Source of the DNA: an uncultured Paenibacillaceae bacterium
GTDB taxonomy: Bacteria; Bacillota; Bacilli; Aneurinibacillales; Aneurinibacillaceae
NCBI GenBank assembly: GCA_946478845.1
Contig: CAMLDI010000034.1
Coordinates: 1 to 28,580, forward strand
Length of the DNA stretch: 28,580 nucleotides
Direction: 5' to 3'
The position numbers and the translations under genes were made by a program. The notes beneath the pieces were generated by a model that made no database searches, was not told the DNA's origin, and saw only the letters and a list, made by a program, of their open reading frames with translations. Below, piece after piece: positions 16,343 to 24,296 of the stretch. Within the stretch, counting starts at the first letter, position 1, and each line of letters opens with the position of its first letter.

Positions 16343-17700
16343 TTGAAGATATTCTAGAGAATGATCCTGTTCAGGGGGAAGGGATTTTTACTTGGGTCAA
16401 CGAAGCTCGAGAAGAGGAGTATATTGACCTTACTCTGGATCTAAAGGGTAATTTACTCCATTTATCCATCGATAAGAAAGTTGAAGATATAATCAACAAT
16501 CCATTAAATGAAAGGGAAAAAAGAGAAATAGCAGAGGGATTTTTGGGATATCATTATCCTGATGCCCTTAAGTCCCTTACTTTAAGTAAAGTCAGAAATC
16601 AGACCTATGATGATATTTTTTATTTTGAACAAATGGTCATGGATCTTCCTTTGCCTAATGCAGGGTGTACAATCGTGATTGATCATTGGGGTGATGTGAC
16701 TGGTTTTACTTATGAAGGGATCAAAGCCATTCCTGAAATTCCCGCCACCCTGATTTCCAAAGAGAAACTGGTTGCAGACCTACAGACCAGATTGGATTTT
16801 AAGCTGGTTGTTATGCAACCAGAAGAGGGGGGATTTCGTCTGGTATACGAGCCAACCACAGAGTGTATGGATTTTAAAGCAGGAGTGTTGGAACCTACAT
16901 TAACCATTATCCATGAAGAAGATGTAGTGCCTAAAATCGTTCCACTTCCGATACTGGCAAATCCGCCCCGGGTATCTGCTTCCATTGAGGAAATTATTGG
17001 CATTTCAGAGGACATGGAAATCATCCGAGAAACAGAACTATGTGATGAACGGGGCGTCGTGTGGCGCTGGAAAAACTGGGTAGGAAAAGAACAGGATTTA
17101 ACGCTCAACAGTTTTTTTGCAAATCATAATGATGATACAGTAAAGGCTTTTATCCATAAGGAAACAGGGAAAGTGACACGGTTTATTTGGTTTTATAAAC
17201 GCAACGGGGAACTGCAGCTAACCCGTGAAGAGTGTTTTGCCAGAGCTGTCGATTTTTTGTGCAGGATGGTGCCGGAGTATTGCCCTTATTTACAACTGGT
17301 AGTTCGGGAAGATGCCTTTGAAGATGAGGACGAGGACGAGCCCAACACGATATCAGGATTCACGTTTTGGCTTCATAACGGCCATGGCATTCCTATTCAG
17401 TCAGAAATCGTCATGGTTGGCGTCAATCGTACTACAGGACAGATTGACCACTATAGCGGCCTGCACATGAAGCCGGAGCAATTGCAGCAAATTCCAACCG
17501 AACCAGTCATTTCAAAAGAAGAAGCCCGGGAACGATTCATGGAGCATTTGGATTTTAAATTAGCCTGGTCATGGTATTATGATAATCAGAACGAATCTTA
17601 TATCCTTGCTTATGAAGCATGCGATTCTCTTACCCAAACATTTATCGAATATATTGATGCTATTACGGGAGATGTGATTACTTATAAAAATCCTTTTTAA
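16273..17700 (+). CDS. YcdB/YcdC-like PepSY-domain protein
   Basis: A 475-residue cytoplasmic protein without a signal peptide or membrane segment. It has a repeated layout: three or more PepSY/YcdB-like units marked by YEGIKAIPEIPATLISKEKLVADLQ, then GLHMKPEQLQQIPTEPVISKEEARERF, then YILAYEACDSL and DAITGDVITYKNPF. These match the YcdB/YcdC repeat family (DUF4901) of Bacillales, of unknown role; PepSY units often inhibit peptidases. An acidic EDEDEDEP loop lies near residue 355. TTG 16273 is preferred because GGGAGG precedes it by 9 bp; the in-frame TTG at 16219 has no site. It is followed by an SGNH hydrolase gene 15 bp away, probably in the same operon. Confidence 0.75.
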   Translation: MQKEELKKRAQSIVQIPPHFKPVIEDILENDPVQGEGIFTWVNEAREEEYIDLTLDLKGNLLHLSIDKKVEDIINNPLNEREKREIAEGFLGYHYPDALKSLTLSKVRNQTYDDIFYFEQMVMDLPLPNAGCTIVIDHWGDVTGFTYEGIKAIPEIPATLISKEKLVADLQTRLDFKLVVMQPEEGGFRLVYEPTTECMDFKAGVLEPTLTIIHEEDVVPKIVPLPILANPPRVSASIEEIIGISEDMEIIRETELCDERGVVWRWKNWVGKEQDLTLNSFFANHNDDTVKAFIHKETGKVTRFIWFYKRNGELQLTREECFARAVDFLCRMVPEYCPYLQLVVREDAFEDEDEDEPNTISGFTFWLHNGHGIPIQSEIVMVGVNRTTGQIDHYSGLHMKPEQLQQIPTEPVISKEEARERFMEHLDFKLAWSWYYDNQNESYILAYEACDSLTQTFIEYIDAITGDVITYKNPF

Positions 17701-17715
17701 GAAGGGTTGTGTGAG

Positions 17716-18411
17716 ATGAAGAAAAAGATAACTGTACTCATCCTTTTTGCCCTGATTATTCTTTCTAATTTTTTTACTTTTCTCTTCATCAAAAATTTAA
17801 AAGAAGAAATAGAAACAACCAGGGTGATGCACGCAAAGGACATGAAAGAAATGATGAGTACGGTGAAACAGGAAACGGAACGGGAACTCGTGAAAAGCAA
17901 TCCCATTTATTTTGTTGGAGACAGCATTACTCGCCGGAATGATTGGCAAAGCACCTTCCCATACGTATCCATTGTAAACAAGGGGATTGATGGCAATAAA
18001 ACCAGCGATTTGTTGCAACGAATTGATCCCATTGTTAGTACCCGTCCATCCAAACTATTTCTAATGATAGGGATCAATGATTTTCTGCAAAATAATGAGT
18101 TCACCGAAACGGTGAAAAACTACGAACAAATTTTGCAAAAAATAAAAGAAAAATCTCCACATACAGAGATTTTCGTGCAAAGCGTATTGCCCCTCTCCCG
18201 AACGTTGCCCAGGTACGGAAATCAGGATATTGTGAAATTTAACCATCAAATCAAAGCACTGGCTACTAAGTATCATGCAACATACATCGATTTATACCCC
18301 TCATTTTTGGAAAATGGGACGTTGCGTGAACAATACGCAGTGGATGGCCTCCATTTAAGCAAAACAGGATATGATTTTTGGGCACAGAAAATTACTTCTT
18401 ATATTAAATGA
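17716..18411 (+). CDS. SGNH/GDSL-family hydrolase, membrane-anchored
   Basis: A 231-residue esterase-type protein. An N-terminal membrane anchor (about 5-26) is followed by a coiled, charged stalk (27-60) and the SGNH domain. Block I is YFVGDSITRRND with Ser70, block II NKGIDGNK with the Gly, block III GINDF with Asn121, and block V DGLHLS with Asp210 and His213. All catalytic residues are present. It probably acts outside the cytoplasm on acyl or acetyl esters, perhaps on cell-wall polymers, but the substrate is unknown. ATG 17716 with GAAGGG upstream is preferred over TTG 17707. It lies 15 bp after the PepSY gene, likely in one operon, and ends at a strong terminator. Confidence 0.88.
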   Translation: MKKKITVLILFALIILSNFFTFLFIKNLKEEIETTRVMHAKDMKEMMSTVKQETERELVKSNPIYFVGDSITRRNDWQSTFPYVSIVNKGIDGNKTSDLLQRIDPIVSTRPSKLFLMIGINDFLQNNEFTETVKNYEQILQKIKEKSPHTEIFVQSVLPLSRTLPRYGNQDIVKFNHQIKALATKYHATYIDLYPSFLENGTLREQYAVDGLHLSKTGYDFWAQKITSYIK

Positions 18412-18417
18412 AGAAAA

Positions 18418-18466
18418 GGGAGTGTCGCTAACTGTTCAGCAAGCAGTTAGCGACGCTCCCTTTGTT
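18418..18466. terminator. Shared terminator between convergent genes
   Basis: 17-bp arms GGGAGTGTCGCTAACTG (18418-18434) and CAGTTAGCGACGCTCCC (18444-18460) with one G-U pair, then TTTGTTT. It separates the SGNH gene from the TetR gene. Confidence 0.88.
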
Positions 18467-18468
18467 TC

Positions 18469-18493
18469 TGACTAAAGGGGATAGAGATGATAA
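18469..18493 (+). repeat. Dispersed purine-rich motif
   Basis: CTGACTAAAGGGGATAGAGA, then TGATAAG, close to the copies at 93, 24250, 25418 and 28542. It sits in the gap between two convergent genes, just after their terminator. Confidence 0.6.
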
Positions 18494-18498
18494 GGCAG

Positions 18499-19062
18499 CT
18501 AGGTGCTCCTATGGTGAAGCAACATAAATTGTCTCGCCAGGTAAGTTGGGGTATAGGGCATGTCCTTTTGCAGCCAATTTACAATGGTTCCAATCAAAGC
18601 CGATGAAATATACCATATCAAAATATCCTTTTGCACACCGGCTGTAAGGACATAAGAATCACCTCTTACCTGTTCTAACCTTGTCACCACCACGTCTGTC
18701 AAAAACAGCAATAATCGGTCTCTGAAAATGGGCAGTCGCCTGGTAAGAACGATTTTATAAAAATCAGCCTGCCAGGCGATATGCTCAAATAAATGAATCA
18801 GCAGTTGCAAATCCCCATCTTCAGTGGATATCTCATTTTCTATGGTTGGGTTAATAACCTTAGAAATGTCTTCGATCATCTCATCTGCCATCTTTTCCAG
18901 CATATCTGGAATGTCTCGATAATGGAGATAAAAGGTCACCCGATTGATGGTTGCCCGCTCAGTCAGGCGATTGACGGATATTTTTTCGATATCCATTTCC
19001 TGAAGCAATTCAATAAATGCATTTCTTAATAATTGGCGGGTACGGAGTATGCGAGGGTCCAT
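18499..19062 (-). CDS. TetR/AcrR family transcriptional regulator
   Basis: A 187-residue DNA-binding protein. The N-terminal helix-turn-helix runs about 8-55, with ISVNRLTERATINRVTFYLHY at 28-48. The C-terminal ligand domain is of the TetR_C_33 kind common in Bacillales multidrug regulators. I chose ATG 19062, which follows AAAGGA by 9 bp, over the in-frame TTG 19080. It is divergent from a DHA2 drug exporter, with paired TGTAAA/TTTACA sites in between. It therefore most likely represses the exporter and itself and is released by a drug-like ligand. The ligand is not predictable. Confidence 0.92.
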   Translation of the reverse strand: MDPRILRTRQLLRNAFIELLQEMDIEKISVNRLTERATINRVTFYLHYRDIPDMLEKMADEMIEDISKVINPTIENEISTEDGDLQLLIHLFEHIAWQADFYKIVLTRRLPIFRDRLLLFLTDVVVTRLEQVRGDSYVLTAGVQKDILIWYISSALIGTIVNWLQKDMPYTPTYLARQFMLLHHRST

Positions 19063-19152
19063 CCTACTTTTTCCTTTCAATATGAATAGCAGCGCACTAA
19101 CTCCAAATATATGTCGTTTATCTACAAAATAAACTACAAAATACGATATATA

Positions 19153-19252
19153 TGTAAATTAGTTTACACTTTATCCATAATTGTCAATTGTAAACACACT
19201 GTATTGTGCTTATAATCTCATTTATACAATGTAAATTATACGACACATTGTA
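19153..19252. promoter_or_regulatory. Divergent regulatory region with TetR-type palindromes
   Basis: Three inverted repeats lie here: TGTAAA-TTAG-TTTACA (19153-19168); GTTTACA...TGTAAAC (19162-19195); and TACAATGT-12 bp-ACATTGTA (19225-19252). The exporter promoter is TTGTAA (19188-19193), 17 bp, TATAAT (19211-19216, with extended TG). The -35 lies inside one half site, and the third palindrome overlaps the transcript start region. This is what repression by the adjacent TetR protein would require. Confidence 0.75.
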
Positions 19253-19283
19253 AATTTATAATACTATTGAATGGAAAGGATGA

Positions 19284-20786
19284 ATGGGATTGAGTAATCG
19301 GGCAACAATAGACATCCGTTCTGTAAACAAGGGACCAATCTTGTTCATTATGATTTTGGGTGCCTTTCTTGCGATCTTTAATCAAACCATTATGACGGTT
19401 GCTATTCCAGAATTAATGGAGGATTTTAAAATACAGGCGGCAACGGCCCAGTGGCTGACAACAGGGTATATGCTGGTTAATGGGGTTTTGATTCCAATCA
19501 CTGCCTTCTTTATGCGAAGATTTACCACGCGCCAGCTATTTCAAAGTTCCATGATTATTTTCCTTATTGGAACCATCGTCTCCGCTCTGGCAAACAGCTT
19601 TCCTGTCCTGATGATTGGACGGCTGATTCAAGCAGCAGGGGCTGGGATTATTATGCCTTTGCTCATGCACGTTGTTTTATCTCTTTTCCCTCCAGAGAAG
19701 AGAGGCTCAGCAATGGGTTGGGTGGGGTTTGCCATTATTTTTGCCCCTGCCATTGGACCGACTTTAGCAGGGTATGTTATTGAAACTTTTACCTGGCAGA
19801 CCATGTTTTACGGCATGATTCCCTTTGGTGTTTTAGTGATTATTGGGGGCCTACTGTATTTGGAAAATGTGTCGGAAACGAACCCCATTAAAGTTGACAT
19901 GATCAGTGTTCTTCTTTCAACGATCGGATTTGGTGGTGTATTATACGGTTTTAGCGAGGCAGGCAACGAAGGCTGGTCTAGTAATGAGGTTGTCCTTTCT
20001 CTTATTTTGGGAATCCTTAGTCTTGTCCTGTTTACCTGGCGGCAGCTGGTATCTAAGAATCCCCTTCTTGATTTGCGGGCCTTTTCATACAATATGTTTT
20101 CCCTGACGTCCATTATAAGTGTCGGGGTAACCATCATCATGTATGCGGATATGATGCTATTGCCTTTGTACTTGCAAAATATCCGGGGGTTTACTCCTCT
20201 GGAATCTGGCCTGCTGCTGTTTCCTGGAGCCCTTCTCATGGGCTTGCTAAGTCCGATCACGGGAAATCTATTCGACCGATTCGGAGGGAAATGGCTTTCC
20301 ATTATTGGTATGGCCATTATTATCGCTACCACCTTTGGCTTTATTAATTTGACGGACTCAACCAGCTATACTTATCTCGTTCTCATGTCTACCGGGAGAC
20401 GGGTAGGGATGGCCATGCTCCTTATGCCATTACAAACGACAGGTTTAAATCAATTGCCGAGGATTCTGAATACCCATGGAACAGCCATTTCCAACACCAT
20501 TAGAATGGTGGCTGGCGGGATAGGCACTTCTCTCCTTGTGACTGTGATGGCAAGCAGCACGAAAAATCACCTGCAGGAAATGATGGCAACCGGGGGAGCA
20601 AAAGGGGTAACACAGGAACACCTGTTAATGGAGGCTTCCATTCAAGGAATAAATGACGCATACTATGTAATTTTCCTTATGGGCTTCATTTGTTTACTGC
20701 TAACCTTCTTTATTAAACGGGTTACACGAGCTGCCGAAAAAAAGCCTGACACAACGGTGAAACAGCCAGTAGCTAAAGAGGCGTAA
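19284..20786 (+). CDS. DHA2-family drug exporter (EmrB/QacA, LmrB-like)
   Basis: A 500-residue major-facilitator protein with about 14 membrane helices. It shows DHA2 signatures: IVMTVAIPE-type helix 1 (here NQTIMTVAIPEL), WLTTGYMLVNG in helix 2, the motif GRLIQAAGAGIIMPL, and the antiporter motif APAIGPTLAGYV. It should export cationic or lipophilic drugs by proton antiport across the cell membrane. The closest type known to me is LmrB of Bacillus, a lincomycin exporter; the substrate here is not shown. ATG 19284 has AAAGGATG upstream. Divergent TetR and intergenic palindromes give its likely control. A strong terminator follows. Confidence 0.92.
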   Translation: MGLSNRATIDIRSVNKGPILFIMILGAFLAIFNQTIMTVAIPELMEDFKIQAATAQWLTTGYMLVNGVLIPITAFFMRRFTTRQLFQSSMIIFLIGTIVSALANSFPVLMIGRLIQAAGAGIIMPLLMHVVLSLFPPEKRGSAMGWVGFAIIFAPAIGPTLAGYVIETFTWQTMFYGMIPFGVLVIIGGLLYLENVSETNPIKVDMISVLLSTIGFGGVLYGFSEAGNEGWSSNEVVLSLILGILSLVLFTWRQLVSKNPLLDLRAFSYNMFSLTSIISVGVTIIMYADMMLLPLYLQNIRGFTPLESGLLLFPGALLMGLLSPITGNLFDRFGGKWLSIIGMAIIIATTFGFINLTDSTSYTYLVLMSTGRRVGMAMLLMPLQTTGLNQLPRILNTHGTAISNTIRMVAGGIGTSLLVTVMASSTKNHLQEMMATGGAKGVTQEHLLMEASIQGINDAYYVIFLMGFICLLLTFFIKRVTRAAEKKPDTTVKQPVAKEA

Positions 20787-20793
20787 AAATACA

Positions 20794-20837
20794 AAAATCC
20801 ATTTTGAGAACTTGCTGTTTTCAAAATGGATTTTTTT
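20794..20837 (+). terminator. Rho-independent terminator of the exporter
   Basis: Perfect 14-bp arms AAAATCCATTTTGA and TCAAAATGGATTTT, loop of 13, then a T tract. Confidence 0.92.
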
Positions 20838-20884
20838 GCGGGTTCGTAATGAAGGATTCATTAATAAAATTGGTAGAATAACTG

Positions 20885-20956
20885 CAAGCCGAAGAACGAA
20901 GAGCATTGGAAGCCGTATGAAGGAAAACTTCACGTATGGTTTGATGAGGGGGAATT
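20885..20956 (+). mobile_element. Group II intron 3' fragment (domain V)
   Basis: The segment 20908-20950 has the form of a bacterial group II intron domain V: an AAGCCGTATGAAG arm with the AGC triad, a GAAA cap, the arm CTTCACGTATGG, and a G-rich end (GATGAGGGGG). The bases before it (GAAGAACGAAGAGC) also recall the joining region. Reverse transcriptase, domains I-IV and a clear domain VI are missing, so this is a truncated remnant. It sits at the left border of an AT-rich block. Confidence 0.7.
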
Positions 20957-21151
20957 GAATTAAAAAAGGCAACCTAAAGGTCACTTTCTAAAATTTTAGT
21001 TCTTTATTCTACATTACAGAAATCAATTTATCATCCATTTCAATAAATGGTTTATTTTATAACAAATTTATATTATAAATATAAATGGATTAAATTAGTA
21101 GACTATGTTTTTATTTACTAGGAAAGAAAATTTAACAGGGAGGAGAAAGAT

Positions 21152-22123
21152 ATAATTAATAAAATTTCTTTTATTATTTTAGTAGTATTTATTTTTGCAT
21201 TAGAATTCCTATTTATGTTTGAAGCAGGCGAGATTAAATTAATGGGAAATCAACAAAGAGATATTAAAGTCAAACTAAGCCAGTATGAAAAGAAAAATAT
21301 AATTCCTAATATTAATGAACAATTTATTTCCTGGGGTTTTAGCACAATTGAGGGGAAAAAAGTGAAACAAAAAAGAACCGTAAAAATAGCAGTAATAGAC
21401 TCTGGGATAGATAAAGACCATTCTGATTTAAAAGGAATCGTCACAAAAGAATTTAATTCAATAAATAAAATAGCTCAAGTTGAAGATGATACTGGCCATG
21501 GAACTGCAGTCGCAGGAATAATTGCTGCTCTTGATAATGGTTTTGGTGTAAAAGGAATCGCGTCTGATATCTCTTTAGAAATTTACTCTATAAAGGCCTT
21601 TTCTAATAACAAAACAACCGTCAATTCTATTATTGATGCTTTGAATTGGGCAATAGAAGAGGACGTTGATATTATTAATATGAGTTTAGGTTCAACAACT
21701 GAAAGCACAAATATAAAAAATTTAATAGATAAAGCAATAAATAAGAAAATTTTTATAATCGCCGCGGCTGGAAATAATCTCAATGGCAATGTTGATTTTC
21801 CTGCAAATCAACCAAAGGTAATATCCGTTGGAGCAATAAATCCTGATTTAAAAAAAGTGCCATTTACAGCCTATGGGAAGATTGATTTTGTTGCACCCGG
21901 TTATAATATTTTGTCTACTTCTATTAATCATCAATATAGTTATTTTTCTTATACATCTGCTTCTACAGCTTTTGTTACAGCTATTTTTGCAAAGCACTTG
22001 AGCCGTTATTCATCAAAAAATGAATATAGTTGGAATCAGGTTTATACATACTTTAAAAATAATGCAGTACAACTCGAAAAGAACAAAAGTCATCTATACG
22101 GAAAGGGATTAATTCAAGAATAA
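21152..22123 (+). CDS. S8 subtilase, membrane-anchored, with non-canonical start
   Basis: A protein of 302 residues from ATG 21215, or about 323 from 21152. The good site GGGAGGAG (21138-21145) leads into frame at ATA 21152 or ATT 21155; no ATG, GTG or TTG occurs before 21215, which has no ribosome site. The added 21 residues form a membrane segment, sensible for an exported protease. Counting from 21215: Asp62 (VIDSGID), His95 (HGTAVAG), Asn187 (AAAGNN), Ser248 in YTSASTAF, replacing the usual GTSMAAP. The triad is kept but the Ser loop is degenerate, so activity may be altered. No propeptide is visible. The gene is AT-rich and lies 23 bp before a toxin-like gene, probably one operon. Confidence 0.82.
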   Translation: MINKISFIILVVFIFALEFLFMFEAGEIKLMGNQQRDIKVKLSQYEKKNIIPNINEQFISWGFSTIEGKKVKQKRTVKIAVIDSGIDKDHSDLKGIVTKEFNSINKIAQVEDDTGHGTAVAGIIAALDNGFGVKGIASDISLEIYSIKAFSNNKTTVNSIIDALNWAIEEDVDIINMSLGSTTESTNIKNLIDKAINKKIFIIAAAGNNLNGNVDFPANQPKVISVGAINPDLKKVPFTAYGKIDFVAPGYNILSTSINHQYSYFSYTSASTAFVTAIFAKHLSRYSSKNEYSWNQVYTYFKNNAVQLEKNKSHLYGKGLIQE

Positions 22124-22146
22124 GCCTATTTTTTGGAGGAATAATT

Positions 22147-23190
22147 ATGAACAAATTAGTTAAGAAATTTAGTTGTAAATTACTGCTTATTTGCTTAATT
22201 TTTTCTTTATTTAATATCAACTCATATGTAAATGCACAAGAACTTAAGAGTAATGAAAAAATTAATCAACTAGAAGAAAAGATTACAGAGAAACTAGAGA
22301 ATGTAGGTATTGAAAATGCTGAAGTTGATGTTGCAATTCCAATGAGTAAACAAGAAGAAAATTTAGTAAGAAGTAACCCTAATTTATCTAGAGAAATAAC
22401 TTCCGATAATGAAGAGGTGAACGAGGAAATTATTAATAATTTAGATCCAATTAATGATAATTTTGAGCAAATTGTTGAAGAGGAAGATGTTGTTATTAAA
22501 ATAGTTGCAGAAGATGATAAGGGAAAATCTTTTGAAACTGGAATAGGTCTTAGTATAGGTGACAATAATGTCACGATTATTAGCAGCACTGATCGTGCAG
22601 AAAAAGAATACAGTATTGAGATTAAAGAACTTACTGATGAAGATATAGCGGCATCCATTACAGACTTGGATACAAATCAAGAAGAATATATTAATACAAA
22701 TGACGCAAATAATGAAATATACCACAATTCATGGTTTTGGGTACCAGCACTTGGGATTGCTGTAGGCTCTGCCTTACTTGCGGATTTCGCACTTGCCGTA
22801 GGTGCGGCAGCTATTATCTATTTTGCTGCAATAGGTGCCCTTAATTTATACCAGGGTGTTCTTTGGATTGCAGGTTATATCGCAGAGCAACAACCTAAAA
22901 ATAAGAGATTTTATCACTACCAAGCTAGAACTGTTAATAATAAATATGGAATTTTTGTAGGGCCTGGATTAAGTTTTACCAAAGCGGTTGCCCGTTTAAA
23001 GGCTAAGGGAAATATTTGGAGTATTTCTAGTTATTATGCTCAAAAAGCAGCTAAAGCAGCGTCGTCATATAGTGATACCCTTCACCATTATGCCCATAGT
23101 CAAAGATCAGGTATCAGAACTTATAATCATTACCACCCGAAAGGATTAACTGGGGTTCATTCATTTTACGGACAAGGAAGATTAAATTAA
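22147..23190 (+). CDS. Secreted polymorphic-toxin-like protein (SAR2788-like)
   Basis: A 347-residue exported protein. It has a signal peptide (1-30, ending VNA), an acidic, Asn-rich N-terminal region (31-190) with a predicted coil near 33-55, a glycine- and alanine-rich hydrophobic segment (195-246), and a His-rich C-terminal domain (250-347). That end has YGIFVGPGLSFTKAVARL, HHYAHS (313-318), NHYHPKG (327-333) and HSFYG (338-342). The architecture resembles the SAR2788-type putative toxins: pre-region, membrane segment, catalytic tip with HYHP and HsFyG. The His cluster suggests a nuclease or metal-dependent toxin, unproved. Ribosome site GGAGGAA. It overlaps the next gene by one base. Confidence 0.65.
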   Translation: MNKLVKKFSCKLLLICLIFSLFNINSYVNAQELKSNEKINQLEEKITEKLENVGIENAEVDVAIPMSKQEENLVRSNPNLSREITSDNEEVNEEIINNLDPINDNFEQIVEEEDVVIKIVAEDDKGKSFETGIGLSIGDNNVTIISSTDRAEKEYSIEIKELTDEDIAASITDLDTNQEEYINTNDANNEIYHNSWFWVPALGIAVGSALLADFALAVGAAAIIYFAAIGALNLYQGVLWIAGYIAEQQPKNKRFYHYQARTVNNKYGIFVGPGLSFTKAVARLKAKGNIWSISSYYAQKAAKAASSYSDTLHHYAHSQRSGIRTYNHYHPKGLTGVHSFYGQGRLN

Positions 23191-23693
23191 TGAATAAATC
23201 GATGAACAGTTTTCCAACGTGGACGATTGCAGAAGTCAAGGAATTCTTAGTATATAAATTACATTCGGCTGAAATACCATTAAATTATCCTGGTCTAAAA
23301 GAATACCTGTATTATGATGAAATTTCTGATCGTGACTGTATTTGCGGGGCATTTGTCATTTATTACAAACCTATTATTGATTTATTGCAAGGAAAAATAA
23401 AATGTGTTGATAGTATGGAGTACAAAGTCGCGGTAGAATCACCTAAAAATAAGATTTTAAAGGATCTTGATAGTATTTTGGATATTGGAGCATTAATCTT
23501 ACTGAAATCAAAAGATAATCATTTTTTATCAGATTATTATATCGGAGGAGCAAATGCAGATATCGAAAAAAGCCTATATTTGTTTGATGTTTTTCTAGGA
23601 TGGCCACGTACTGAGGATAGTCCTTATAAAAACAGAACACTGAATGAATATTTATGTTCATTAGATGTGATAAAGAACATGGGTTTGATTTAG
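23190..23693 (+). CDS. Probable immunity protein
   Basis: A 167-residue cytoplasmic, acidic protein without a signal peptide. I do not recognise a domain. It reads NSFPTWTIAEVKEFLVYKL..., YYKPIIDLLQGKIKCVD, LDIGALILLKSKDN, and FDVFLGWPRTEDSPY. Its start overlaps the stop of the secreted toxin-like gene (TAATG), the coupling usual for toxin/immunity pairs, and the codon and base use are equally AT-rich. The inferred role is to protect the producer cell from the neighbour. A terminator-like hairpin lies about 190 bp downstream. Confidence 0.6.
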   Translation: MNKSMNSFPTWTIAEVKEFLVYKLHSAEIPLNYPGLKEYLYYDEISDRDCICGAFVIYYKPIIDLLQGKIKCVDSMEYKVAVESPKNKILKDLDSILDIGALILLKSKDNHFLSDYYIGGANADIEKSLYLFDVFLGWPRTEDSPYKNRTLNEYLCSLDVIKNMGLI

Positions 23694-23699
23694 GAGCAC

Positions 23700-23863
23700 C
23701 AGGAAGGGTTCTGAAGACTAGAAGGTGTTGGATGGGCAGACAGGTTATCAGTCTTATCAATTCTATCTCTATGCATCAGGAATTGTTTGATGAGATGATC
23801 TTAACGGCAGAAAAAGTCCAGAACCGAATGGGTACCCTTTTTGGGGACAAGGCCCTAAGATAG
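23700..23863 (+). other. Unassigned stretch, possible gene remnant
   Basis: Higher GC than the toxin cluster. One frame is open to a stop at 23863 (ending GTLFGDKALR), overlapping the immunity gene's end, and another reads YQSYQFYLYASG. No ribosome site or known motif is seen. It may be the tail of a gene cut by insertion of the toxin cluster. Confidence 0.3.
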
Positions 23864-23879
23864 GCTATACTAGAAAAGA

Positions 23880-23909
23880 AACCGTATGCTATTTAATTGG
23901 CATACGGTT
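23880..23909 (+). terminator. Probable terminator after the toxin cluster
   Basis: Arms AACCGTATGC and GCATACGGTT with loop TATTTAATTG. The following tract is CATTTATTT, modest. Confidence 0.65.
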
Positions 23910-23969
23910 CATTTATTTAAAAATCTCTTGTGTGTTTATGGGTGAGAGAAATGGAAATGTATTGATGGG

Positions 23970-24167
23970 TTAATCATCCTCTCTCAAGTTTTTGCTAGCA
24001 TGATTCCCTTTAATAGCAAAAGTTAGTGCAAGAGTCAAAAAAACAATTCCCCCAGTCCAGCCAACAACCGGCGAATAAATAAAGTAGTTTTTGAACGCCA
24101 TACCTCCTGAGATAAAAGAAGTGGCTAAAAGTACTAATAGTATTGCGAACTTGCGGTTTTTATCCAT
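23970..24167 (-). CDS. Small membrane protein, unknown function
   Basis: A 65-residue protein with two hydrophobic helices (about 7-24 and 34-51), a short Lys/Arg-rich start and a charged C-terminus (GNHASKNLREDD). A purine-rich GGGGG tract lies before ATG 24167. I do not recognise a family. It stands alone between the toxin cluster and a UPF0178 gene transcribed the same way. Confidence 0.6.
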   Translation of the reverse strand: MDKNRKFAILLVLLATSFISGGMAFKNYFIYSPVVGWTGGIVFLTLALTFAIKGNHASKNLREDD

Positions 24168-24249
24168 CAGTTAACCCCCAGTCATCTTGATTTCTTAAAC
24201 TGTAACATAAAGCAGAATATAATTGGTTAATTATGCTAAATTACTTTAA

Positions 24250-24276
24250 CTGACTTAAAGGGATATAGATGATAAA
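24250..24276 (+). repeat. Dispersed purine-rich motif
   Basis: CTGACTTAAAGGGATATAGA, then TGATAAA, a slightly diverged copy located just past the end of the UPF0178 gene. Confidence 0.5.
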
Positions 24277-24296
24277 ACGCTACATGCTATAGATAA

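Noticed and set aside
20787..23693. Complete insertion sequence or prophage
   Set aside because: No transposase, integrase or phage structural gene is present; only a domain V fragment marks a past mobile element.
23654..23863. A 69-residue gene after the immunity gene
   Set aside because: No ribosome site, overlaps the immunity gene's end, and no known motif. Kept only as a possible remnant.
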